In this document: positions 8,866 through 16,950 of the stretch, piece by piece
Position numbering within the stretch: position 1 is the stretch's first letter
Layout of the letters: each line of letters opens with the position of its first letter
Source: Sphingobium sp. AS12
GTDB lineage: Bacteria > Pseudomonadota > Alphaproteobacteria > Sphingomonadales > Sphingomonadaceae
DNA length: 64,000 nucleotides
Direction: 5' to 3'
Assembly: GCF_019097845.1 (NCBI RefSeq)
Contig: NZ_JAHRGM010000024.1
Coordinates: 434,001-498,000 of the forward strand
Made by a program: the position numbers and the translations under genes
Notes under the pieces: model-generated
What the model was told of the DNA's origin: nothing
The model's database searches: none
What the model saw: the letters and a program-made list of their open reading frames with translations, nothing else

Positions 8866-9564
8866 CTACATCTCCAGCCCGATCAGCGTCCCGCTGCTGA
8901 TGCGGTCGACATAGCGTTTGCCGTCAATCTCCAGCCAGTCGGGCGTCACTTCCAGCCGTCGTCCCCGGATCGTCGTGCGCAGATGTTCCACCGCGATCCG
9001 GTTGCGCGCGACGATGCGCAGCACGGCCAGGCCATCGCCCCGCGATGCCATCATCGAATAGCGGTCGCCGCGCAGCAGGAAGTGCCAGCTGCCATTGGTG
9101 GGCAGCCATTCATTGCCGTCGATCACCTGCACCGGCTCGCCATCGGGCGCGCCCAGCCGCACGCTGATCCGCGTCGCGCCATTGGTGCGGCGAGGGGGGG
9201 CAAAGATCAGGATCGGCTCGCCGTCCAGCGTGATCGGGATCGGCGTGTCGCGCAGCAACCGCGATCCGCCGACGATCAGCTGCGGCAGCTCGGCGGAAAA
9301 GGGCAGCCGGTCGCGCGCGAAATGGCGCTGGCGCACGACGGGATTGGCGTGGAAACTCTGCACCTGCGTCGCGGTCAGCCGCCCTTCCTCCACCAGCCCG
9401 TGGCAGGTCGGGCACAGCAAAGTCGCGCCATTGCTGTCGGGCAGGCCCAGATAGCGATAGATGGTCACCCCGCACCGCACACAGGCAAAGCCGCAGGCCT
9501 GCCTTATGTCCGCGCGCTGCTCGGCCGTCAGTTCCGTCAATGACGGCATCACTCGCAAGCCCAT
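8866..9564 (-). CDS. HNH-endonuclease-like protein
   Basis: 232 aa using the ATG at 9564, which is preceded by AAGGGG at good spacing; an upstream in-frame start at 9594 is less likely. The N-terminal 70 residues carry two zinc knuckles, CVRC and CPTCH, of the treble-clef HNH type (ACGFACVRCGVTIY...LLCPTCHGLVEEGRL). The remaining 150 residues are beta-rich and unrecognised. HNH proteins of this type act on DNA, but the usual active-site His before the second knuckle is not obvious, so catalysis is uncertain. It precedes roxA-rluE on the same strand. Confidence 0.7.
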   Translation of the reverse strand: MGLRVMPSLTELTAEQRADIRQACGFACVRCGVTIYRYLGLPDSNGATLLCPTCHGLVEEGRLTATQVQSFHANPVVRQRHFARDRLPFSAELPQLIVGGSRLLRDTPIPITLDGEPILIFAPPRRTNGATRISVRLGAPDGEPVQVIDGNEWLPTNGSWHFLLRGDRYSMMASRGDGLAVLRIVARNRIAVEHLRTTIRGRRLEVTPDWLEIDGKRYVDRISSGTLIGLEM

Positions 9565-9711
9565 GCAGACGACCCCTTGTCCGCGCCGCGCCACATCATG
9601 CGGCCCGGCGTTGCTGTTTCTGGCGTCCTCTGCGGCTGGGAACTCTGCCGGTCCCTCAATCTGCTATCGTTGAAATATATGCGTCAAAGTCAAGGGGTAG
9701 CGTGCAGCAAC

Positions 9712-10098
9712 CTATCTCTGCGGCAACAGATCCAGGTTGCGCGCGGCGGCAATGGCGCGGATGCGGCCGGGTCGCGGCATATTCTTGATCGCGATTTCGG
9801 CGACATCGCCCGCGCTGAACAGCTCGACATGACCGACGTCGAAGATGCGCTGGCCCAGGCTTTGCGTGATCCGCACGCTGCGAATGCTCGACAGCGCGAC
9901 CTCCGTCCGCTGCTTGGCCAGCAGCCCCCGCTCCATCAGCACCTCACGCTCGCTCAGCGCCAGCCGCTCGCCCTTGTGCATCACCCACCACACCGCGATC
10001 GCCAGGATGCCGACCACCGACACCAGCAACAGCGTGAACAGCACGGGATGCGCCCGGAACATCGCGGGATGCTCATCATATAACCAGCCCTCGCTCAT
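9712..10098 (-). CDS. PH-domain (bPH2/YdbS-like) membrane protein
   Basis: 128 aa. One hydrophobic hairpin near the N-terminus (about residues 17-42: VLFTLLLVSVVGILAIAVWWV) is followed by a short bacterial PH-like domain: LALSEREVLMERGLLAKQRTEVALSSIRSVRITQSL, then a Gly-containing turn and RIFDVGHVELFSAG. This is the DUF304/bPH2 pattern. The role of these proteins is not known; they are membrane-anchored. Nothing recognisable lies in the 147 bp between it and the HNH-like gene. Confidence 0.82.
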   Translation of the reverse strand: MSEGWLYDEHPAMFRAHPVLFTLLLVSVVGILAIAVWWVMHKGERLALSEREVLMERGLLAKQRTEVALSSIRSVRITQSLGQRIFDVGHVELFSAGDVAEIAIKNMPRPGRIRAIAAARNLDLLPQR

Positions 10099-10242
10099 GC
10101 CGCCTCCTGCGTCGGGAACGCGCCGGTTTGACCATGCCCCCGCGCCATCGTCAAGCCGCCGATCCCCCGACCTGCGCCAATGTGGTTAACGAAATATTTG
10201 CGAAACATGGGTACCTATGAACAGAATAGTGGAAAACCGATC

Positions 10243-10797
10243 ATGGCACATAATCTCTACGACCTGGGCGATCGCGCACCCAATGCTTCGGGTGCCTGGC
10301 TGCATGATACGCAGGACGGCCGCAACCACATCCTGCCGGCGGGCATCATCCTGCTCACGCTGCTGATCGCGGTCGGTGCCATATTGCTGCTCAAGGATAT
10401 ATGGCACACCCCCGATGATGCCAAAGTCGCTGGCTCGATCACCATTTCCGAACCGTTCGAAAGTTGCGACGACCTGACCGGCGAGGCGTGCATCCTCTCG
10501 GCGGACAGCTATGCCTATAAGAGCCAACGCTATCATCTGGCCGACATCGCCGTCCCCAGCCTGGCCGATGCCCGATGCCCGGCCGAAGCGGAACTGGCGC
10601 AGCAGGGCCGCACCGCGCTGGCCGCGATGATCAACGGCGGCACGTTCGACGCCCAGCCTGATCCGATAGATCCCGACCCGTCGGCCAGACTGCTGGTGCG
10701 CGACGGCGTGTCGATCGGCCAATTGATGATCCTCAAGGGCCATGCCCGGCCCTGGTCGCCCAAGCCGATCGACTGGTGCGCGGGCGAGGAAGGCTGA
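10243..10797 (+). CDS. Membrane-anchored SNase-like (thermonuclease family) protein, possibly inactive
   Basis: 184 aa from ATG at 10243. One transmembrane helix (about 29-52: ILPAGIILLTLLIAVGAILLL) and a periplasmic domain. The part YHLADIAVPSLADARCPAEAELAQQGRTAL and the end GQLMILKGHARPW follow the layout of staphylococcal-nuclease-like proteins of alphaproteobacteria. The Arg/Glu catalytic set of true thermonucleases is not clearly present, so activity is doubtful. It is followed by a hairpin (10808-10833) that could end transcription. Confidence 0.6.
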   Translation: MAHNLYDLGDRAPNASGAWLHDTQDGRNHILPAGIILLTLLIAVGAILLLKDIWHTPDDAKVAGSITISEPFESCDDLTGEACILSADSYAYKSQRYHLADIAVPSLADARCPAEAELAQQGRTALAAMINGGTFDAQPDPIDPDPSARLLVRDGVSIGQLMILKGHARPWSPKPIDWCAGEEG

Positions 10798-10807
10798 GCA
10801 TCTGTCT

Positions 10808-10833
10808 CGAAATGCGCGGAAGAGCGCATTTCG
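10808..10833 (+). terminator. Hairpin after the SNase-like gene
   Basis: CGAAATGCGC (10808-10817) and GCGCATTTCG (10824-10833) form a perfect 10-bp stem with a 6-nt loop, 10 bp after the stop codon. There is no clean T-run, so it may be a transcript-end hairpin or part of the larger palindromic element that follows. Confidence 0.55.
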
Positions 10834-10837
10834 GTTG

Positions 10838-10919
10838 CCGCACCGGCCCTCACCCCCACCCGACCGCCCACAGAGTGTATCCTGAATGGGAGGTCGGGTG
10901 GGGGTGAGGGCCGGTGCGG
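10838..10919. repeat. Perfect 28-bp inverted repeat
   Basis: Bases 10838-10865 are the exact reverse complement of 10892-10919, with a 26-bp centre. Each arm is built round CCGGCCCTCACCCCCACC. A perfect stem of this length in a short intergenic space is typical of an interspersed palindromic element rather than a simple terminator. Confidence 0.85.
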
Positions 10920-10942
10920 ATACGCCAGAAAATACTGTCCTA

Positions 10943-10965
10943 CATATAACCATATAGGTTATATG
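10943..10965. promoter_or_regulatory. Perfect AT-rich inverted repeat, candidate operator of the HTH gene
   Basis: CATATAACC (10943-10951) and GGTTATATG (10957-10965) are perfect inverted repeats round ATATA, ending 7 bp before the ATG of the helix-turn-helix gene. An AT-rich palindrome in GC-rich DNA, at the position of the ribosome site, fits an operator for self-repression or a translation-blocking hairpin. Confidence 0.6.
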
Positions 10966-10972
10966 ACCCGCC

Positions 10973-11698
10973 ATGACCAGCCGATCCCTTCCGCGCACCA
11001 TGGCGCAGCCTGTCCATCTGGACTTCACCCCCATCCCCCGCCGCTATCGCCATGATGGCTGGACGCCGGAGCGTCAGCGCGCCTTCATCGCCGCGCTGGC
11101 GGAAACCGGATCGGTCAAGCACGCCGCCCAGCGCGTCGGCATGTCGACCGATGGCGCCTATCAGCTGCGACGGCAAAAGGGGGCCGCCAGCTTCGCCGCC
11201 GCCTGGCTCGCCGCGCTGGATCAGGGGGTGCAGCGGCTGGAGGATATCGCGCTCGAACGCGCGATCAACGGCATCGAAGTGCCGGTCTATAGCTATGGCA
11301 AGCTGGTCGGCACCCGCCGCGTCTTTAACGACCGGCTGCTCATGTTCCTGCTGCGCAACCGCGCCCATGACCGCTACCCCGAAGGCGCGATCCGCGGCGC
11401 ATCCCGCCCGGTCGATATCGAAGCGCTCAAGCTGGAATGGAAGCGCGAGGAAATGCGCACCGGCGGTCCGGTTGATCTGAGGGTCAAGGCGGCACTGAAG
11501 GAGGTCGTAAAGATGCGCGCCGAAGAGGAAGCCAAGGAAGAAGCCAACCGCCGCAACCCGCGCGGCCGCATCACCATAGAGGGTGACGAGCGCGAAGCCT
11601 TCGACCGCTGGCGCGCCGCGACGCAAGGCATCGCTCTGCCAAGCCCGGACACGGACGCGCACGACCGTCGCGATGGGCCACAGGCGCGGACGTTTTGA
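10973..11698 (+). CDS. Helix-turn-helix protein, function unknown
   Basis: 241 aa. A segment of about residues 35-75 reads as a helix-turn-helix (RQRAFIAALAETGSVKHAAQRVGMSTDGAYQLRR), like small-terminase or transposase-type DNA-binding heads. The middle has a helical region with LERAINGIEVPVYSYGKLVG and RLLMFLLRNRAHDRYPEG. The C-terminal third is highly charged and coiled-coil-like (KMRAEEEAKEEANRR). No phage genes surround it. Another in-frame ATG lies at 11000. A perfect palindrome just upstream may be its own binding site. Confidence 0.7.
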   Translation: MTSRSLPRTMAQPVHLDFTPIPRRYRHDGWTPERQRAFIAALAETGSVKHAAQRVGMSTDGAYQLRRQKGAASFAAAWLAALDQGVQRLEDIALERAINGIEVPVYSYGKLVGTRRVFNDRLLMFLLRNRAHDRYPEGAIRGASRPVDIEALKLEWKREEMRTGGPVDLRVKAALKEVVKMRAEEEAKEEANRRNPRGRITIEGDEREAFDRWRAATQGIALPSPDTDAHDRRDGPQARTF

Positions 11699-11720
11699 GA
11701 TTGGATGTGGGGCGGGAATT

Positions 11721-11838
11721 GGCCGATTTCGGAATGTCTGCTACCGATCAGTAAAAGGGGATTGCCGCCGGTCCTCTCTTGGGCAGGCGACACGATCGTT
11801 GGCAGAAATAGCTAGCTGTCGCCCATCGACCAAGGTGC
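11721..11838. repeat. Direct repeat copy 1 (about 118 bp) upstream of VOC gene
   Basis: Closely resembles 12452-12570 in the same direction: both contain GGCCGATTTCGGAATGTC, then GCCGCCGGTCCTCT, GGGCAGGCGACACGATCGT and AAATAGCT. The two copies bracket the VOC gene. The region 11699-11968 otherwise holds no gene. Confidence 0.8.
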
Positions 11839-11968
11839 GACTTCTTTCTCCATTGATTCAAGCATGCCAACGCCAGCCCAACGATCCAGGCGTGACCGCG
11901 CGTTCGATCCTGCTAAGGCCAGCACGGGCAGTGTTCAATCATGGCGTGGCCCAAGTAGGAGAAGATGT

Positions 11969-12367
11969 ATGCTTTTTCACACGATGGTGGGGTCGAACGA
12001 CATCGACCGGGCGAAGCGCTTCTATGACACGGTGCTTGGCACCCTCGGAATTGGGGAAGCGACGATCAACGTCGCCGACAGTGGCCACACGCGCCTGATC
12101 TACAACAGTGGGAATGGAGCCAATTTCATTGTCACCCAGCCGATCAATGACGAACCGGCGACTGTCGCGAACGGCAGCACCATCGCTTTTTCTTGCGATT
12201 CGCCAGAGCAGGTGGAGGAGTTTCATGATGTTGCAGTCGCCAATGGTGGCACGTCGATCGAGGTAGCGCCCGGTCCTCGCGAAACAGCGTCTATGGGTAC
12301 GATCGTACTCGCGTACTTCCGCGATCCAGATGGAAACAAGCTATGCGGCATCCACTTCCCCAAGTAA
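11969..12367 (+). CDS. VOC (glyoxalase/bleomycin-resistance) family protein
   Basis: 132 aa from ATG at 11969, with AGGAGA ahead of it. Two beta-alpha-beta-beta-beta modules: SNDIDRAKRFYDTVLG at the start and FRDPDGNKLCGIHF at the end, the usual VOC signatures. Such proteins bind a divalent metal and a small substrate, ranging from lyases and dioxygenases to drug-binding proteins; the substrate is unknown. It is a lone gene bracketed by two ~118-bp direct repeats and followed by a strong terminator, which suggests an inserted cassette. Confidence 0.88.
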   Translation: MLFHTMVGSNDIDRAKRFYDTVLGTLGIGEATINVADSGHTRLIYNSGNGANFIVTQPINDEPATVANGSTIAFSCDSPEQVEEFHDVAVANGGTSIEVAPGPRETASMGTIVLAYFRDPDGNKLCGIHFPK

Positions 12368-12394
12368 CGGGGCTTTGCATCGTTTAGACTGAGT

Positions 12395-12440
12395 CAGCTG
12401 CCCGCCAATGCTTTGGTGGGCAACTGGTTGCTCTTTTCCC
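12395..12440 (+). terminator. Rho-independent terminator of the VOC gene
   Basis: A 14-bp stem (12395-12408 with 12413-12426; one mismatch, one G-T pair) closes on a TGCT loop and is followed within a few bases by CTCTTTTCCC. Located 28 bp after the VOC stop codon. Confidence 0.75.
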
Positions 12441-12451
12441 GTTCCGTTTTG

Positions 12452-12570
12452 GGCCGATTTCGGAATGTCGCCTTACCGGCGGGTAAGAGGGGATAGCCGC
12501 CGGTCCTCTTTAGGGCAGGCGACACGATCGTGGGCGAAAATAGCTGCCGGTCATCCGTCGACCACTTGCA
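12452..12570. repeat. Direct repeat copy 2 (about 118 bp) downstream of VOC gene
   Basis: Same-direction partner of 11721-11838. Differences are scattered substitutions rather than a truncated end, so the copies are old or drift freely. It ends about 30 bp before the next small gene. Confidence 0.8.
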
Positions 12571-12600
12571 GACAATAAGGCGTTCTGTGACGATGCCCGA

Positions 12601-12996
12601 ATGCGGTCATCGCCCTCCATTTTGATAAGCGCTGTTGTGCTGGCATCCTGTGCCCCTAAGCCGGTCGATATAGCTGCCGAGCAATGCTGGTCCGTTTCTG
12701 TCGGTGACAAGGTTGAAGGCACGGCCATTCTTTCCGCCTATTCTGGCAGTGAATGTATCGAGTGTGGAGCATCTGTGTCGGGTCATAGCTGCCCCGGCGT
12801 GGGCTTTGCGGCGGCTAACGACGCGGTAGATCGAGCCTACGACCGCATTGTGCATTCAGCGCCTGCGGATAATCTCGGTTTTGTGAGCCAAAGAGTTTTC
12901 CTATCGGGAGATGTTATTCCCAACGGAGCGACAGGTAAGCCTATGATCCGCGCGACACAATTGCGCCTCGCGGAACTGAAGTCCGCTAACCCCTGA
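12601..12996 (+). CDS. Small putative lipoprotein, unknown
   Basis: 131 aa. Residues 1-17 form a lipoprotein signal ending in a lipobox (VVLASC, Cys 17). The mature domain contains four further Cys within about 40 residues (QCWSV, ECIECGASV, HSCPG) that could form disulphides. No family recognised. It sits just after copy 2 of the ~118-bp repeat and its composition is less GC-rich than the housekeeping genes, so a strain-specific acquisition is likely. Confidence 0.6.
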   Translation: MRSSPSILISAVVLASCAPKPVDIAAEQCWSVSVGDKVEGTAILSAYSGSECIECGASVSGHSCPGVGFAAANDAVDRAYDRIVHSAPADNLGFVSQRVFLSGDVIPNGATGKPMIRATQLRLAELKSANP

Positions 12997-13201
12997 TAAT
13001 CGCCGAAAGCGGTCGGTCGCCTAACCACCCTCCAGCGCCGTTCTCGCGTTCGATTTCATTCGGATATAGACCGGACCGGCAGCACCGACGCGGCTCGCTA
13101 CGCCTTTGACCCAGCCAAATCGCCGGGATGGGTGGTAAGCGGAAGGGCGGCTTTTGGCCAATAATCGGCCAGAGCAGACATATGATCGCCTTCTGCTAAA
13201 C

Positions 13202-13540
13202 CTACACGGCCCTGATCTCGTTAGCGATGCTGTCGAACAGGCCAAGGTATCTCGCTTCCAAATCCGCGATAGGAAGCGAAAACATGTGTGCCGAAAGAGG
13301 CAGGCCAGCTTCCTCAGCAGCGACGTGACCGTCACTCATAAACGATGCAAACAGATCAATCGCCGTGCTTAAATCGCCTGCATTTCGCATTCCGTAATCG
13401 GCAATCCACAAGCAATAGATGACGCGCTGGATCGAGGTCATAGCCGCGAAGCCGATCTCCGCCTTTGCGCTCATGAGTTCGTCGGTTGCATCGAGCAGCC
13501 ATGTCTCATTGTCGCGATCGTTATGCGTCATCGATGGCAT
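13202..13540 (-). CDS. Small hypothetical protein (second of an overlapping pair)
   Basis: 112 aa, mostly helical, soluble (ETWLLDATDELMSAKAEIGF, SIQRVIYCLWIADYGMRNAGDL, IADLEARYLGLFDSIANEI). Not recognised. Its start overlaps the end of the upstream gene by 20 bp, so the two are translationally linked. Small acidic paired proteins among repeats often prove to be immunity or antitoxin genes, but nothing here shows a partner. Confidence 0.6.
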   Translation of the reverse strand: MPSMTHNDRDNETWLLDATDELMSAKAEIGFAAMTSIQRVIYCLWIADYGMRNAGDLSTAIDLFASFMSDGHVAAEEAGLPLSAHMFSLPIADLEARYLGLFDSIANEIRAV

Positions 13541-13805
13541 ACCTGATAAGGCGTTCGCATCTAACGCGCTCCACAGCTTCGTCGCCCTCTGCTAACCCTG
13601 CGAAATCTTCCAAGAGATCACGCGCGATAAACGTTTCGAGAAAATAGCTGTAAACTATCCCTGATCGTTCGATGTCATCGGTCGCGTCTGGCGCGGGGTT
13701 GATAACGATAGCGTCTGCAAAACACCCCCAAGGCTTGGCAGCATAAATCGTGCCGTCGTCGTCACTCCATTGCTGCGTGTTTTTCAGCAAATCAATCAAA
13801 TGCAC
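13521..13805 (-). CDS. Small hypothetical protein (first of an overlapping pair)
   Basis: 94 aa, acidic (QQWSDDDGTIYAAKPWG, NPAPDATDDIERSGIVY, YFLETFIARDLLEDFAG). Not recognised. It precedes and overlaps the 112-aa gene. The first ~20 residues (LIDLLKNTQQWSDDDGTIY) resemble the opening of small immunity-type proteins in other systems, but this is a weak impression. Confidence 0.6.
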   Translation of the reverse strand: MHLIDLLKNTQQWSDDDGTIYAAKPWGCFADAIVINPAPDATDDIERSGIVYSYFLETFIARDLLEDFAGLAEGDEAVERVRCERLIRYAIDDA

Positions 13806-13981
13806 CCAGCCATCTCCGTCCGCTTATGAAGAGGCTAGCGGCGGCTTCTGACGGCGGCAAGTGGTCGACGACCGACCGGCAGCTTTTTGTCACCAGATGG
13901 GCAGCGGAAACCTGAACGAATGACTGCTTCCTGGAGTCGGAAGCGAGGTGCCGGACGGCGAAAAGTGGCGCACCCTCGCCC

Positions 13982-14458
13982 CTACCCCATCTTCCCCCGC
14001 ACCGCAGCCAGCACATCTCCCGCCAGCCGCGCATAGTCGGCGCAGGCGGCCTGCATCGCTGCGCCGCCGTCACCGTCGCGCAGGCCGCCATAGCAATGCC
14101 GGTTCTGCGCCGCGCGCATCATGCGCAGCCGCCCGCGCTCAATGCCCGCCAGCCCCAATTGCTTGCCAGCCCGCCGCCAGGCTTCCGCCGCGCTGAATAT
14201 CCGCCGCCCCGGATGCACGCCGGGGTCAGCGCCAGCTTCCGCCCCCAGCCGGTCGATCCGCTGCGCCTCGACAATCATGTCGGTCAGGAACAGGTCCAGT
14301 TCGCGCAGGCCATTGCCGATCAGCCGGGCGGGCATCGCGCCACGCCGCTGCATGGCCGCATCGGGGCACTGGCCCAGCGACATGCCATTGGCCAGAAACG
14401 CCGCCGCCCGCTCGATCCGGTCCAGTTGGCCGGTCAGGGCGGCGTGGGGATCGATCAC
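13982..14458 (-). CDS. Unknown third gene of a toxin-antitoxin operon
   Basis: 158 aa, helical, basic. Not recognised. Features: a long helical N-terminus (DRIERAAAFLANGMS), RELDLFLTDMIVEAQRIDRL, and a C-terminal segment with HCYGGLRDGDGG and two Cys. Its ATG overlaps the stop of the ParE/RelE-like toxin gene (ATGA), and the toxin gene overlaps the antitoxin gene in the same way, so the three are one translational unit downstream of lepA. Possible roles are a chaperone, modulator or unrelated passenger. Confidence 0.65.
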   Translation of the reverse strand: MIDPHAALTGQLDRIERAAAFLANGMSLGQCPDAAMQRRGAMPARLIGNGLRELDLFLTDMIVEAQRIDRLGAEAGADPGVHPGRRIFSAAEAWRRAGKQLGLAGIERGRLRMMRAAQNRHCYGGLRDGDGGAAMQAACADYARLAGDVLAAVRGKMG

Positions 14459-14730
14459 GGATATTCCCGCCGCGCATGGACAAGGTTGACGATTTCCACC
14501 GCGTCACTCGTCACCCGGTACATCAGGATATAATTGGGATGCACCACCGCTTCGCGCGTGCCAGCCACCCGCCCGGTCCGATATGGAAAAGGATGCTCGG
14601 CGAGGCGTTCGGCACAGGCTTCGATCGCGTCCTGTAGCCGGATCGCTGCCGCCGGGTTGCGTTCCGCAATATAGCTGATCGCGGCCTCCAGGTCGTCGAG
14701 CGCGCTGGCGCGCCATAACAGACGCATCAC
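14455..14730 (-). CDS. RelE/ParE family toxin
   Basis: 91 aa. The RelE/ParE fold is recognisable: LLWRASALDDLEAAISYIAERNPAAAIRLQDAIE (two N-terminal helices), then beta strands PYRTGRVAGTREAVVHPNYILMYRV and VEIVNLVHARREYP at the end. ParE-type members poison gyrase and RelE-type members cut mRNA; the C-terminal residues here look more ParE-like. It begins with ATGA overlap on the antitoxin stop and ends with ATGA overlap on an unknown gene. Confidence 0.88.
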   Translation of the reverse strand: MMRLLWRASALDDLEAAISYIAERNPAAAIRLQDAIEACAERLAEHPFPYRTGRVAGTREAVVHPNYILMYRVTSDAVEIVNLVHARREYP

Positions 14731-14909
14731 GCGCGGTCGCGCGCCTTTGACCGGATGATCCCCCGCGCCCGCGCCATCGCCTCGTCATGCGCCACGGGGG
14801 CGCGCGTGTCGGCCAGCGACGCTGCAACCTTCGCGTTCAGCCACGCTTCCCAGGCGATGGCCTGTTCCGGCGTCTCAAACTCGGACGTTAAAGGCGTATG
14901 CTCGTTCAC
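14727..14909 (-). CDS. Small antitoxin of the RelB/stability-determinant type
   Basis: 60 aa from a GTG at 14909. Pattern: SEFETPEQAIAWEAWLNAKV helix, then RAPVAHDEAMARARGIIRSK at the C-terminus, the segment that normally wraps the toxin. The same HDEAMAR run occurs in the separate antitoxin at 50196-50456. It lies 50 bp after the lepA stop on the same strand and is coupled to the toxin gene. A weak GGCCGG may be the ribosome site, so the exact start is uncertain. Confidence 0.75.
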   Translation of the reverse strand: MNEHTPLTSEFETPEQAIAWEAWLNAKVAASLADTRAPVAHDEAMARARGIIRSKARDRA

Positions 14910-14959
14910 CCGGCCAGAATAGGCGAAATCCCGGCTCGTGCAAGCGCCCTGCGGATCGA

Positions 14960-16768
14960 TCAGTTCTCGTCGCCCATCCGCAACGCCGCAATAAACGCCT
15001 CCTGCGGAATCTGGACTGATCCATATTCCCGCATCCGCTTCTTGCCTTCCTTCTGCTTGTCGAGCAGCTTCTTCTTGCGGCTGATATCGCCGCCATAGCA
15101 TTTGGCGGTCACGTCCTTGCGCATCGCCGCGATGGTTTCGCGGGCGATCACCTTGCCGCCGATTGCCGCCTGGATCGGGATTTTGAACAGATGGCGGGGG
15201 ATCAGGTCTTTGAGGCGCTCGCACATGCCGCGCCCGCGCGATTCCGCGGTGCCGCGATGGACGATCATGCTCAGCGCATCGACCGGCTCTGAATTGACCA
15301 TGATGCTCATCTTGACCAGGTCACCCTCGCGATAACCGATCTGGTGATAGTCGAAGCTGGCATAGCCCCGGCTGATGCTCTTCAACCGGTCGTAGAAATC
15401 GAACACCACTTCGTTGAGCGGCAGTTCATAGGTCACCTGCGCGCGACCGCCGACATAGGTCAGGTTCTTCTGGATGCCGCGCCGGTCCTGGCAGAGTTTC
15501 AGGATGGAGCCGAGATATTCGTCGGGGCAATAGATGATCGCCTCGATCCACGGCTCCTCAATCTCGTCGATCTTGGTCGGGTCGGGCATGTCGGCGGGAT
15601 TGTGCAGCTCGATCTCGCCCGCGCCATAGGTCAGCTGGATCTTGTACACCACCGACGGCGCGGTGGTGATGAGGTCCAGGTCATATTCGCGCGTCAGCCG
15701 CTCCTGAATAATCTCCAGATGGAGGAGGCCGAGGAACCCGCAGCGGAAGCCGAAGCCCAGCGCCGCGCTGCTCTCCATCTCGAAACTGAAGCTGGCATCG
15801 TTCAGGCGCAGCTTGCTGATGGAATCGCGCAACTTGTCGAAATCATTGGCGTCGACCGGGAACAGGCCGCAAAACACCACTGGCTGCACTTCCTTGAAGC
15901 CCGGCAGCGGCGCCGTCGCGCCATTCTTCACCGTGGTGATGGTGTCGCCCACGCGGGTCTGCGCGATTTCCTTGATCTGCGCGGTGATGAAGCCGATCTC
16001 GCCCGCCGCCAGTTCGGGCAGCTGTTCGATCTTGGGCCGCATACAGCCGACACGGTCGATCAGATGTTCGGTGCCGCCGATCATGAACTTGATCGCCTGC
16101 CCCTTCTTGATCACGCCATTGACGACGCGGACCAGAATGACGACGCCCAGATAGGGGTCATACCAGCTGTCCACCAGCATCGCCTCCAGCGGGGCGTTGC
16201 GGTCGCCCTTGGGCGGCGGGATTTTCTTGACGATGGCTTCGAGTATCTCGTCGATGCCGATGCCCGATTTGGCGCTGGCCAGCACCGCTTCGGATGCGTC
16301 GAGGCCGATGACATCCTCGATTTCCTTGCGCACCTTTTCCGGTTCCGCAGCGGGCAGATCGATCTTGTTGAGCACCGGCACGATCTCATGATCATGCTCG
16401 ATCGACTGGTAAACATTGGCCAGCGTCTGCGCTTCCACCCCCTGCGCCGCGTCCACGACCAGCAGCGCGCCTTCGCACGCGGCCAGGGAGCGGCTGACTT
16501 CATAGGCGAAGTCGACATGCCCCGGCGTGTCCATCAGGTTCAGCTCATAAGTCTGGCCGTCTTTCGCGACATAGTCCAGGCGCACCGTCTGCGCCTTGAT
16601 GGTGATCCCGCGTTCCTTCTCAATGTCCATATTATCAAGGACTTGGGCGCTCATCTCGCGGTCGGACAGGCCGCCGGTCCGCTGGATCAGCCGGTCCGCC
16701 AGCGTGGACTTGCCATGGTCGATATGGGCGATGATCGAAAAGTTACGGATGTGGCTAAGCTCAGTCAT
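14960..16768 (-). CDS. lepA: Elongation factor 4 (LepA), ribosome back-translocase
   Basis: 602 aa, full length. GTPase domain with [21 protein letters not shown] and NKIDLP, then domains II, III and V and the LepA-specific C-terminal domain ending in [16 protein letters not shown]-4 acts on stalled or mistranslocated 70S ribosomes at the membrane/cytosol and helps under ionic stress. The antitoxin-toxin operon follows 50 bp downstream in the same direction, so read-through from lepA could feed it. Confidence 0.98.
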   Translation of the reverse strand: MTELSHIRNFSIIAHIDHGKSTLADRLIQRTGGLSDREMSAQVLDNMDIEKERGITIKAQTVRLDYVAKDGQTYELNLMDTPGHVDFAYEVSRSLAACEGALLVVDAAQGVEAQTLANVYQSIEHDHEIVPVLNKIDLPAAEPEKVRKEIEDVIGLDASEAVLASAKSGIGIDEILEAIVKKIPPPKGDRNAPLEAMLVDSWYDPYLGVVILVRVVNGVIKKGQAIKFMIGGTEHLIDRVGCMRPKIEQLPELAAGEIGFITAQIKEIAQTRVGDTITTVKNGATAPLPGFKEVQPVVFCGLFPVDANDFDKLRDSISKLRLNDASFSFEMESSAALGFGFRCGFLGLLHLEIIQERLTREYDLDLITTAPSVVYKIQLTYGAGEIELHNPADMPDPTKIDEIEEPWIEAIIYCPDEYLGSILKLCQDRRGIQKNLTYVGGRAQVTYELPLNEVVFDFYDRLKSISRGYASFDYHQIGYREGDLVKMSIMVNSEPVDALSMIVHRGTAESRGRGMCERLKDLIPRHLFKIPIQAAIGGKVIARETIAAMRKDVTAKCYGGDISRKKKLLDKQKEGKKRMREYGSVQIPQEAFIAALRMGDEN

Positions 16769-16950
16769 TGCGCGCCGATAGCAGGTGTCATCGGCCCTGT
16801 CAGCAGGATCGCGAAAGCCCCGTCCGATAAGATGACAATGGCCGTCACTCGGCCCCGCTCCGCTTGGAAGCGTAACACTGCTATGATATGCTCAGGCAAA
16901 ATATCGGGCGCGCACAAATTCAGATCAAGCAACAAACGGGGTTCTTGAAA

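Noticed and set aside
15344-16948. 534-aa frame opposite lepA
   Set aside because: Shadow of lepA on the other strand.
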